Assembly (NCBI GenBank): GCA_934487205.1
Contig: CAKSRS010000056.1
Location: 1-16,001, forward strand
Length of the DNA stretch: 16,001 nt
Direction: 5' to 3'
From: an uncultured Clostridia bacterium
Lineage (GTDB): Bacteria; Bacillota; Clostridia; UBA1381
How positions within the stretch are numbered: position 1 is the first letter of the stretch; every line of letters begins with the position of its first letter. The notes below the pieces were generated by a model. That model searched no databases. It saw nothing but the letters and a program-made list of their open reading frames with translations, and was not told the DNA's origin. Of this stretch, positions 1 to 7,542 are shown in pieces. A program made the translations under genes and the position numbers.

Positions 1-3000
1 CCCTCACGCAAATTTCCGAAATGTTTTTTCCGTTCCTCGGGACTCATTTCAAAGAAAACGTCGGCAAGACTTTTTTCACTTAATTTTTCATTATTTATCT
101 CACGGCTTTTTTCTGCAAACTCTTGTTCGATTTTCTTTACGCTCTCTGCAGCCTTTGTGTTTTGTGTCTGTTCCGCGGGTGTGTCTGCCACTTTGTACCG
201 TATATCCGGATTGTACTTGCTGAACATGCCCGTGTTATCCGTTGCAGATTTAATCTGTTCGGGATAAAACGCAATATATTCTTCATTACTGTTATTTACT
301 CCGTCATACCCCAAGCGAATAAGATATTCCCTCGCTTTACGTCCGGCATAATTCTGACCCTTGAACATATTAAGCGCTTTGTATGCTTGCCCTTCATTTG
401 CGGGGTTTTTAAGATTTATGTAGTACGCGCCTACATTACCACCATACCCGGCGGCGTCAATTTCCCACGGGCTGAAAAACATACCTTGTATGTCCATACC
501 GCTCCTGCCCTTTAAACTATCAAAAACAGTAAAATCAGCGTCCGTCCCGTGATATACCACCTTAGGAGTACCGTCCTCATTTATAACCGCGCTCGGCAAT
601 TTCGGATTGAAATTTCTATCCGAGTTCTTGACAAGGTCGAACAATTGTGATACAGTATAGTTGTCATCAGATATTCTCATTGTGGAAACGGTGTTATTTT
701 CACTCAATCCACCGAGGGCTGATGACATTTTTATATCTTCACCATTGACATCACGTCCTGTTTGTGGTATAGTATTTACAGAAACAGCGTCTGGCATTGG
801 CGTGGAGGTAGACGATACCTCATTTACCAAGTGTCCATCGGCTGTTTCATTAATGCCGATTGTTGCAGGCTGGGTTGAATGATTGTTTAAATCAAACTCC
901 TTACTGGCAGTCGGTATTGTTTTTATATCTTTTATTTCGTACCCGCGGCGCTGAATGCTCCCCTCATTTATGAACTCTTCAACAAACATCTTATACACAT
1001 ACTTCTGATTTTCATATTCACATATACCGTAAAAGCTGTGCATCATAGTCGTATTATTTGACTTATGCCCCGTAGGCTGTGAAGTAGCGCTGTCAAGCAA
1101 GATAGCATTTTTAAATAATTCTTCTGCATTATTTAAAAGATTTTCACGTAAATCATATCGCGCCTGACTTTTCGATTTTGCATGCGTCAAGGTTTCTTGT
1201 TTCAAAACACTGCCCAAAAATGCATTTATCCCTGTATCACTGTTTCGTATATTATCTCTTGGTAAAGATACGTTCTTTTTCAATAAAGTGTTTTTTATCG
1301 GCATAGTATCATTTGCACGCCAATCGCCGAACCATGAACGGAAAAACGGCGATTTTGTACCGATTTCATCAAAATATTTTCGCGCAAAGTTTTCGGTTTT
1401 TATAATGTCCCGGTCCGAAAAATCATTAACGCTTTTTCTGCCTATGCTCTGTACGTTTTTGACATCATCGGCGGTAATTTCATTGTTAACTGCATTTCGT
1501 ATTTGCGGGTCATTCATTGCGTAGCCGTTTTTAATTGCGCCGCGTGCGGCACGTTCCCATTTTTTCTCCGCCTGTTCCCACGGTGACAGCTCTTTTTGCG
1601 AAAACACGCCTTTTATACGTTCGATTACATTCCTTATAAAGTCACGGACTTTTGTAATCATGCCCGGTTTTTCCACGGCTACATGCTCGATAAAATCGTC
1701 AGTATTAAATTCCTGCGCAAATTCTGCCATAGTCTCGCTGTCAAGCATACTGTCCGATATATCAATCCGCTCCGACTCGCCCACGCGCGCATTGATACGC
1801 TCATATGTGTCGGCAATGGTTTGTCTGGACTGCGCCCATTCGTTTTTAAAACTTGTTTTCATGAAGTCAATAAGTTCATCATATTCGCTGTTTCCTTCAA
1901 GTACGTGAGTTATCTCATGTTTTAATATGACATTTACGGGATTTTCGGCATTGGTGTTTATGTGAAGTTCGCGCGTACGCGGATTCCAAAAACCGTCTTT
2001 TCCCTCTATGTTGTCATCAATAACCGTTGTAACCGCAAGCTTTTTGCTTATGCCGTCAATAACCTCAAAGTATCTCGGACGTATGCTTTTAAACCTTTCT
2101 GCCGCCGGTGTAGTTGCCGCTCCGAATTCATTGCTGTTTTGTATAGAATTACCGTTGACATCGACGGAGTTTTGTGGTATAGTGGTGTCAGAAGATACCT
2201 TTCCTTCCCGGGCATATTGATTGTTCAAAGCTCGTATCAGGCTCAAAGGATTTTCCTTTGATTCAGATACGGTCTTTGAACCGGTTACGGCTCCGGTGCT
2301 GTCAGCAGTTGATATATTGCTGTCAGCCCCTGAGTCGGTGATGCCGTTTGCGGCGTTTTTTTGTGCAGCTGCAACATAGGCGCACAAACGACCTATTTCG
2401 GCATCTGACGGCGTTTTACCCGCCTTAATGTCCTGTGATATTTTACCTGCGTTTTTGTATGCGTCGGTGTTTTCACCGAATGACAAGCCTTGCTCAATAA
2501 CAGTGTTAATATGTCCGCCCTTTCGCACTTCCGCTCCGGCAGATTTAATTCGTTCCGTGTTTATACCGTGATATGCGCCGTGCATAGCCATACCCGAAAG
2601 ACCGCCGGCAAGCCCGGCAGAAAAGTCGTCCGCCAAGCTGTCGGTAAGCGCACGTTTTATTGCCTCCTTCTTGCCGAGTCCCTGCGATGTATAATCTTTT
2701 ATCGCACGACGTATCTGTGCGTCATCACCGTTAAACATTGCGTCCATTGTTTTGTTAAGCCAATTTGATGCGACTTCTTCACTGCCTTCTGCGGCAAAAC
2801 TTTTGAGCAGTCCTTTAAATAAAGTTTTCGGCTCTTTCATAATAGCGTCAAGACTGTATTTTTCCGTCAGCATTTCTATTCCGCCGCTCATCATGCCTTG
2901 CATAACTGCCTGTTCGTCGTCCATTCCGCGCCGCTTGTTTTCCGCTATAGAGTCAGCCATAGCAGCAGAACTCATCAGTCCCGTTGTAATGCCCGGCAGC

Positions 3001-4007
3001 CCCAGCACAGCGCCGAGTGCCGTATTAGCTGCCGAATCCCCCGCCGACATAAGTGCATTATATACAAACTGCCCTGCATTTCCCACTAACGGCAACTCCG
3101 CGCCGTCGAACCATTTGGACGCATGTTTATCCGATACTATTTCTCTTGCGGTATTTATATCATTTCCGACTCTGTGAGCCTCCGAATCGGTATCGACAGG
3201 CTTTCGTGCAATCACCTTTCCCAAATCATCAACCCCCGCAATAAAACCGGCAACACCTCTTGACGGTGCGGCGGCAATGGTTTTTAAACTTGTGCGTATA
3301 GGCTGCTGTTCGGCTTGTTTTTTGTATGTGTTGAGTTCCGCAATTCTTTTTAAAATAGGCATTGCATTTTCTTCATACGGCGTTGTCAGTTTTTTTCCGC
3401 CGAAACCGAGTACCGATCCGCTCCGTTTCGGTGCATATTCGTCAACGTTGCCGCCGTAGTATGTAAAGTTGTGTTCATTCGCCCATTTTTTAAAATCAGT
3501 TTCATCAAAAGTGTCTGTATTTATGCCGTAGCGCGCAGCTATGGATTTTGTTTCTCCTCTTTTTAATGATTTATTATTTTCCGTTTGCCGATAAAGGCGC
3601 TCTTTGTCACGTTCATATGTCGGCGTTTTGAACCTATCAAATCTTTTTACGCTTTCCGAAATGTCCGGCAGTTTGTACAGTCCGCGCCTTTTCATTTCTT
3701 CCACGGCTTTTTCGGCATATCTTCGCGCCAATGCCGTGCGGCTTGTGTCTGCATCTGTAAGGCGTGAAAATGCCTGTTCTCTCATTGCGGCAGTTTCGGC
3801 GGCTCTTTGCGTAAGTGGCAGCATATCTTCATATTTCGGCGCTGAAGGCGTTTGTTTCTTTGAAGATTTGCTTTTCTTTTTTTCCTGTGCACGCGCCGCC
3901 GATGCATTGTTTTCCTTTTTACGCTGTTCACGTCTGTAATCTTCTTCGCTTGCCGTAGTTTTGTCCGCTGCCGGCAGAGTATTTATAATCTTTTTAAAAC
4001 CACTCAT
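1..4007 (-). CDS. Giant phage polyvalent protein (metallopeptidase + LPD3-like + ADP-ribosyltransferase domains), 3' end beyond window
   Basis: An uninterrupted minus-strand frame opens with ATG at 4007 behind AAAGGA and leaves the left edge after 1335 codons, so the C-terminus is missing. I spot-checked the frame at many points and found no stop. The N-terminus is basic and charged. Residues about 270-500 are Ala/Gly-rich with hydrophobic helices, including a stretch near 316-345. HEITH at 697-701 is a zinc-metallopeptidase motif. SPFFRSWFGDW at 886-896 opens a segment to about 1030, with MMHSFYG and VEEF, that resembles the LPD3 domain of polyvalent proteins. VVYHGT (H1153) and EEYIAFYPEQIKSATDN (E1243) match the ART-PolyVal ADP-ribosyltransferase pattern. 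Phage polyvalent proteins are generally thought to be carried in the virion and delivered with DNA to act on host targets. Here the gene follows portal and virion genes, which fits. Domain names are from memory of the families; the protease motif and ART are the firmest. Confidence 0.9.
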   Translation of the reverse strand, partial: MSGFKKIINTLPAADKTTASEEDYRREQRKKENNASAARAQEKKKSKSSKKQTPSAPKYEDMLPLTQRAAETAAMREQAFSRLTDADTSRTALARRYAEKAVEEMKRRGLYKLPDISESVKRFDRFKTPTYERDKERLYRQTENNKSLKRGETKSIAARYGINTDTFDETDFKKWANEHNFTYYGGNVDEYAPKRSGSVLGFGGKKLTTPYEENAMPILKRIAELNTYKKQAEQQPIRTSLKTIAAAPSRGVAGFIAGVDDLGKVIARKPVDTDSEAHRVGNDINTAREIVSDKHASKWFDGAELPLVGNAGQFVYNALMSAGDSAANTALGAVLGLPGITTGLMSSAAMADSIAENKRRGMDDEQAVMQGMMSGGIEMLTEKYSLDAIMKEPKTLFKGLLKSFAAEGSEEVASNWLNKTMDAMFNGDDAQIRRAIKDYTSQGLGKKEAIKRALTDSLADDFSAGLAGGLSGMAMHGAYHGINTERIKSAGAEVRKGGHINTVIEQGLSFGENTDAYKNAGKISQDIKAGKTPSDAEIGRLCAYVAAAQKNAANGITDSGADSNISTADSTGAVTGSKTVSESKENPLSLIRALNNQYAREGKVSSDTTIPQNSVDVNGNSIQNSNEFGAATTPAAERFKSIRPRYFEVIDGISKKLAVTTVIDDNIEGKDGFWNPRTRELHINTNAENPVNVILKHEITHVLEGNSEYDELIDFMKTSFKNEWAQSRQTIADTYERINARVGESERIDISDSMLDSETMAEFAQEFNTDDFIEHVAVEKPGMITKVRDFIRNVIERIKGVFSQKELSPWEQAEKKWERAARGAIKNGYAMNDPQIRNAVNNEITADDVKNVQSIGRKSVNDFSDRDIIKTENFARKYFDEIGTKSPFFRSWFGDWRANDTMPIKNTLLKKNVSLPRDNIRNSDTGINAFLGSVLKQETLTHAKSKSQARYDLRENLLNNAEELFKNAILLDSATSQPTGHKSNNTTMMHSFYGICEYENQKYVYKMFVEEFINEGSIQRRGYEIKDIKTIPTASKEFDLNNHSTQPATIGINETADGHLVNEVSSTSTPMPDAVSVNTIPQTGRDVNGEDIKMSSALGGLSENNTVSTMRISDDNYTVSQLFDLVKNSDRNFNPKLPSAVINEDGTPKVVYHGTDADFTVFDSLKGRSGMDIQGMFFSPWEIDAAGYGGNVGAYYINLKNPANEGQAYKALNMFKGQNYAGRKAREYLIRLGYDGVNNSNEEYIAFYPEQIKSATDNTGMFSKYNPDIRYKVADTPAEQTQNTKAAESVKKIEQEFAEKSREINNEKLSEKSLADVFFEMSPEERKKHFGNLRE
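745..773 (+). promoter_or_regulatory. Antisense sigma-A-like promoter inside the polyvalent gene (distal copy)
   Basis: TTGACA at 745-750, a 17-bp spacer, and TATAGT at 768-773, preceded by TTTGTGG. This gives a perfect -35, a 5/6 -10 and ideal spacing. It points opposite to the host gene and coincides with the codons for TIPQTGRDVNG, residues 1079-1089. Activity is inferred, since sequence alone cannot show initiation. It may be a by-product of a duplicated peptide linker. Confidence 0.5.
2155..2183 (+). promoter_or_regulatory. Antisense sigma-A-like promoter inside the polyvalent gene (proximal copy)
   Basis: TTGACA at 2155-2160, a 17-bp spacer and TATAGT at 2178-2183, again preceded by TTTGTGG. 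It coincides with the codons for TIPQNSVDVNG, residues 609-619, between the N-terminal region and the metallopeptidase domain. The central seven to eight spacer bases differ from the other copy while both hexamers, the spacing and the bases just upstream of the -10 are kept. A transcript from here would run about 1.8 kb across the 5' half of the polyvalent gene. An inverted repeat, TCAAAGGA-TTT-TCCTTTGA at 2243-2261, would lie near its 5' end. Confidence 0.5.
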
Positions 4008-4033
4008 AATAAAATTTCCTTTCCGTTAAATTT

Positions 4034-4069
4034 AAAGGGAGCACGCCCGCTCCCTTTTATTGTTCTTCG
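4034..4069 (+). terminator. Hairpin between the 55-aa gene and the polyvalent gene; intrinsic-terminator-like on the plus strand
   Basis: AAAGGGAGC (4034-4042) and GCTCCCTTT (4049-4057) form a perfect 9-bp stem around a 6-nt loop. On the plus strand it is followed by a T-rich run (TATTGTTCTT), which fits an intrinsic terminator for transcripts coming from inside the polyvalent gene. On the minus strand the stem is followed by AAATTTAACGG, without a good U-tract. It is therefore a weaker terminator for the late operon and could act as an attenuator or RNA-stability hairpin before the polyvalent gene. Confidence 0.55.
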
Positions 4070-4224
4070 GTGTTTGCTGTCGTTTCATTGGTCTTGCTGT
4101 TTCCTATTGCACGAAAAGAATATGCCAGCCTGTCCGATAATTCGCACACAAAATTGTATAAATTTTTAAGGTCCTGACTATCGTCCCCGGTTCTTTTCGG
4201 ATAACCCATATTAAATTCAGCCAT
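4057..4224 (-). CDS. Small phage protein of 55 aa
   Basis: ATG at 4224 overlaps the stop of the upstream gene by one base (TAATG), a translational-coupling arrangement, with GGTGG just upstream as ribosome binding site. The product begins MAEFNMGYPKRTGDDSQDL and continues with one amphipathic helix ending in a polar Asn/Thr/Glu tail. It has no signal peptide or membrane segment. Short proteins of this style (a YPK/R motif and then one helix) are common between structural genes of clostridial phages, but I know no assigned function. Its stop codon abuts the hairpin at 4034-4057. A virion or assembly role is inferred only from position. Confidence 0.75.
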   Translation of the reverse strand: MAEFNMGYPKRTGDDSQDLKNLYNFVCELSDRLAYSFRAIGNSKTNETTANTEEQ

Positions 4225-5882
4225 TAAAATCCACCGCCTAACATTTTTATTTCGTTCTCAAGGCTCAAATCGCCGCCGCTGCCACCCGAGCCGCCGCTGC
4301 TGTTTCTCGATTTACTTTTTGTTTTACTTTTTGTTTTATATTTTGCCGCGATAGCTTTCTGCTGTGCATATTTGTCTATATCCATTTCATTTTGCGCCGC
4401 ATATTGCTGCAAGGCAATTTCCATTGCAATAGTTTGCTGCTGAACATATTTTTCAAGTTCCGACGCTGTTTCGTAGTCATAGATGCCCTTTTCATATTTG
4501 TCCCAAATTTCCTGTTGTTTTGCAACAGAAATCTGTGTCGGCGTGGGGTAATTCCCGTATTCATCGGGTGAAACGCCGTATTGCCGTGCAATTTCCTCAT
4601 TAATCGGCACATTAAGAAGGTCTGCCGCATCGTATGAATTTTTAAGCTTTTGAAAACGATTGTTGTCTTCTTCCGCGTCAAGCTGCAATCTCGTTGCACG
4701 GTCGGCATATGAATTGAGATTTCTCTGACGCTCCGCCGCTTGCTCATTTTCATACAACGTACGCGCCTTATCCGACATAGTTGAGCCATAATTAAGCATA
4801 TCCCCGTACAAACCGTATCGTTTATCAAGAATGCCGCTTTTAATGTTGTATGCGTCTTTGTATCTTTCGTACGCCTGCTGTGCAAGAGTCGGTATAATAT
4901 CCGATTTAGCTTTAAGCATGCGATTGCGTGCCTCATCTGCGGCAACCTGTGCCATTGTAGACATAGATCCGCCCGTTCTTGCAGATGTGTTGGCAAGTGT
5001 GTCAAGGTATGCTTTTTCCGCCTCTCTTTGATACATATCGGCATATGCCTGCCAAACAGGGTCGTTTGCCAAATCGTCGGAATCAAACGTGAATTTACTG
5101 TCGGCAAGCTGTTTATACTCATTTTCCAATGCATCTGCCTGCGTTTTCCATGTGCCGAGAATTTCTGAAGGCGAACGTATCCCCCGCTCCGCCGCAAGAC
5201 GTTTGTATGCGGAAGAAACATCGCTTTCTTTTGCCCAGGCATTCCCGCCTTCATCAACGTATGCATATGGGACTTCCCTCCCGCCGATAAGCACTTTTTT
5301 ATTTGCGTCATTCCACGTCACATCATATAAACCGTTGTTGTCGCGGTACCGGTTTACGCGCACAAGGTCATCACCTTGCGACCGTAACGCTTTGGCGGCA
5401 AAGTCCATAACGTCATTTTTCGAACCGTATGTAACTCCGTTTGAATTAATCGACGGTGCATAACTTATTCCGTTGTAGGTGACATGTCCGTCCTTCCAGC
5501 CAAGCTTGCTTGTATCAAGTCCCATATCGGAAAACGTCTTGCGTACGCCGATATTGCCGTTATCCGCATGTATTCCGGATATAAAGCTGTCCAGACTTTT
5601 CTTGTCACTGTATGTAACACCGTCCCGATTTTCTGCAGGCGTAAAATTTCTGCCGCCATAGGTAACCTGACCGTTGTTCCACCCGATTTTACTTTCGTCA
5701 AGCCCCGCAGATTTCAGATAATCACGTACGCCCACATTTTTATTTTGTACAGTTGTGGGGGTTGCGGTATGAGAGCCGCCGCTGTATTTTCTGACGCCGG
5801 AGCTCGTACTTTTCGCCTTTCGTAAACTGTTGTACGCCCTGTTGTTAATTATATTTCTTGCATTTCCTAATATAAAGCTCAT
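4224..5882 (-). CDS. Phage virion protein with N-terminal tandem repeats (internal/ejection protein candidate), 552 aa
   Basis: ATG at 5882 overlaps the portal stop (ATGA) and has AAGGAG upstream. The N-terminal third holds repeats of about 61 residues. Units at 50-103 and 111-163 both read [VI]GVR...GLD.SK[IL]GW..G.VTY.G, and a third degenerate unit lies at about 174-224 (VTWNDANKKVLIGG). This beta-rich pattern looks like a small adhesive or structural module. Residues about 240-520 are highly helical and Ala/Gln/Glu-rich, with a conserved-looking SARTGGSMSTM at 300-310 that I associate with proteins beside the portal in Clostridia podovirus-like phages. The C-terminus is Lys/Ser then Gly/Ser rich. 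The position after the portal and before the polyvalent protein suggests an internal or ejected virion component. No enzymatic motif is seen. Confidence 0.8.
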   Translation of the reverse strand: MSFILGNARNIINNRAYNSLRKAKSTSSGVRKYSGGSHTATPTTVQNKNVGVRDYLKSAGLDESKIGWNNGQVTYGGRNFTPAENRDGVTYSDKKSLDSFISGIHADNGNIGVRKTFSDMGLDTSKLGWKDGHVTYNGISYAPSINSNGVTYGSKNDVMDFAAKALRSQGDDLVRVNRYRDNNGLYDVTWNDANKKVLIGGREVPYAYVDEGGNAWAKESDVSSAYKRLAAERGIRSPSEILGTWKTQADALENEYKQLADSKFTFDSDDLANDPVWQAYADMYQREAEKAYLDTLANTSARTGGSMSTMAQVAADEARNRMLKAKSDIIPTLAQQAYERYKDAYNIKSGILDKRYGLYGDMLNYGSTMSDKARTLYENEQAAERQRNLNSYADRATRLQLDAEEDNNRFQKLKNSYDAADLLNVPINEEIARQYGVSPDEYGNYPTPTQISVAKQQEIWDKYEKGIYDYETASELEKYVQQQTIAMEIALQQYAAQNEMDIDKYAQQKAIAAKYKTKSKTKSKSRNSSGGSGGSGGDLSLENEIKMLGGGF

Positions 5883-7537
5883 ATGTTATTCTCTCCTTCC
5901 GCCATGCCTTGCATATTTTGTACCGCTTGTGCGGCAGCTTGCGCTTGTTCCTGTTTGTTTTTCAATTCCGTAAGACTTTGTATCAGCTCATCGCGCCCGT
6001 CAAATGTCATTGCCTTTAAGACCATGAGCGCAACATCTATATTTTGTCCGCTTAAAAGTCCCATTTGCCACAGTTGCGTGATAGTTTGATTGTTCGTTTC
6101 CCGCTTATATACGTTTTGCCTTTGCGGCACCACCGAAATATCAAACTCCACCTTGCGCAGTTTAGTTCCGATCTGAAAACCAAGACTGTCGCGCCGAGCC
6201 TCCTCGCCGTAAAGCATATTTCCCGAAAAGGACGCATATTCTGTTTGTCCCAAATCGTTTGTAATGCGGTAAACCTTTTCTTCGGTGTAAAATTCACGTA
6301 TAAGGTCGATGCACATGACAATCATTTCACGATATGCGTCATATGTATCGTCAATCTGCGAACGCGACAGCTTGTCGCCCGCCTCTTGCAGTGCGGTTAT
6401 TGCACTTCCCGATGTTACTCCGCCCGATACACCGCCCTGCTGAAAATCCCTGTTTCCCGCGATTTCTTTGAGCTCGGTAATTTTGGTGTTGCGATGCTGC
6501 ATAATCTGCGCCGGGAGGGACGGTGCATCAACATTTTTAACCGTTGTTTCATCAAGGTTTGCAACCTCTATAATTTCTTTTTCCGCATCAAGCAAGTCAT
6601 TGATGTTTATCCCGCAGTTGCGTTTAATCATCTTCTTCGGCGTACCGGCAAGAAAGGAATTTTTTAAAATAACACTGTCCAGCTTGTCAATATAAATTTG
6701 CGGATTTTTTATCACATCTATAACGCCGAATCCAAACGGGCAATCATCATCGGGATACATTGGGTCGAATACGACGGGATATTTGCCGTGGGCATATAGT
6801 CCGTCCTCGTACCCCGGTATATCTTCCGTTGATTCAATTACATTTCCCCTGCAGAACTTCATCAGATGCAGTTTGCCGTCCGCATTTTTGTAATAGCAGT
6901 CGGTAATCTGTGATTTTGCATGCATTGTTTTTGATTGCATTTCCGCTCCGTATCCTTCTGCGATTGAGTCACCGGTAAACAGTTCGCGTGCCTTAGGGTA
7001 CATTCTTGTAAGAATATTATTGTCAACATGTTCCGTTATAAACAGAAACTGCGAATCCTGAACATTACTTACATTCATATCGGTATATATGCTCATGAAG
7101 TCAATTTCGGTTATTTCTACCTCTTCGCGTGCGGGATTGTAGAATACGCCGTATATTCCCGTACCCTTTTTAATTTTCTGCCGTGAATGTTTTTTGTAGA
7201 TTTTTTTAAAATCGCATATATCGAGAATTGTCGGCAGAATTTTTGAAAGAGTTTTTGCGGTAAAATCATCGGAAGGCTCGCGCGGCAAAAGATTGGGGGT
7301 TGGGAAATTATCGCCGAAGTCTGCCTGTTTGTTTTCGACAGCCGAAAGAATAAATCCCGTTTTCGGGATAGTCCTGTTCTTTTCCTTGTCGTAAATCTGT
7401 GCATATTCCTGGCGATACATAGATATATCGTCCTTAACTCTTTTTACAATGTTTTCTTTGTCAGACTTGTAAATCTGAAACATTTTCAACGCCTCATCAA
7501 TAAAGTCTTTTGTAACTTTTCCATGATATTCATACAT
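5879..7537 (-). CDS. Phage portal protein, 552 aa
   Basis: The portal forms the dodecameric ring through which DNA is packaged and ejected at one capsid vertex. The N-terminal region contains LSAVENKQADFGDNFP, and the middle contains the wing-like KKGTGIYGVFYNPAR. A later helix carries KNPQIYIDKLDSVILKNSF and is followed by ALQEAGDKLSRSQIDDTYDAYREM, the long-helix region typical of P22-like portals. The length fits non-procapsid-cleaved portals of podovirus-like phages. I chose ATG at 7537 because AGGAGA lies nine bases upstream; a GTG at 7546 in the same frame is too close to that site. It starts just after the hub gene and its stop overlaps the next gene's start. The C-terminus is Gln/Ala-rich. 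Portal identity comes from pattern and context; the exact subfamily is uncertain. Confidence 0.85.
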   Translation of the reverse strand: MYEYHGKVTKDFIDEALKMFQIYKSDKENIVKRVKDDISMYRQEYAQIYDKEKNRTIPKTGFILSAVENKQADFGDNFPTPNLLPREPSDDFTAKTLSKILPTILDICDFKKIYKKHSRQKIKKGTGIYGVFYNPAREEVEITEIDFMSIYTDMNVSNVQDSQFLFITEHVDNNILTRMYPKARELFTGDSIAEGYGAEMQSKTMHAKSQITDCYYKNADGKLHLMKFCRGNVIESTEDIPGYEDGLYAHGKYPVVFDPMYPDDDCPFGFGVIDVIKNPQIYIDKLDSVILKNSFLAGTPKKMIKRNCGININDLLDAEKEIIEVANLDETTVKNVDAPSLPAQIMQHRNTKITELKEIAGNRDFQQGGVSGGVTSGSAITALQEAGDKLSRSQIDDTYDAYREMIVMCIDLIREFYTEEKVYRITNDLGQTEYASFSGNMLYGEEARRDSLGFQIGTKLRKVEFDISVVPQRQNVYKRETNNQTITQLWQMGLLSGQNIDVALMVLKAMTFDGRDELIQSLTELKNKQEQAQAAAQAVQNMQGMAEGENNI

Positions 7538-7542
7538 TAAAT

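Noticed and set aside
2243..2261. Inverted repeat TCAAAGGA-TTT-TCCTTTGA
   Set aside because: It lies in coding sequence, has no T-run, and 8-bp stems occur by chance; kept only as a note under the antisense promoter.
123..3939. Many plus-strand open frames of 60-140 codons opposite the polyvalent gene
   Set aside because: They lack ribosome binding sites and lie opposite one continuous 1335-codon minus frame with recognisable domains; they are shadows of that gene.
4376..5311. 311-codon minus-strand frame inside the repeat-containing virion gene
   Set aside because: It is the +1 shadow of the 552-aa gene; its translation is Met/His/Arg-rich nonsense without family motifs or a ribosome binding site.
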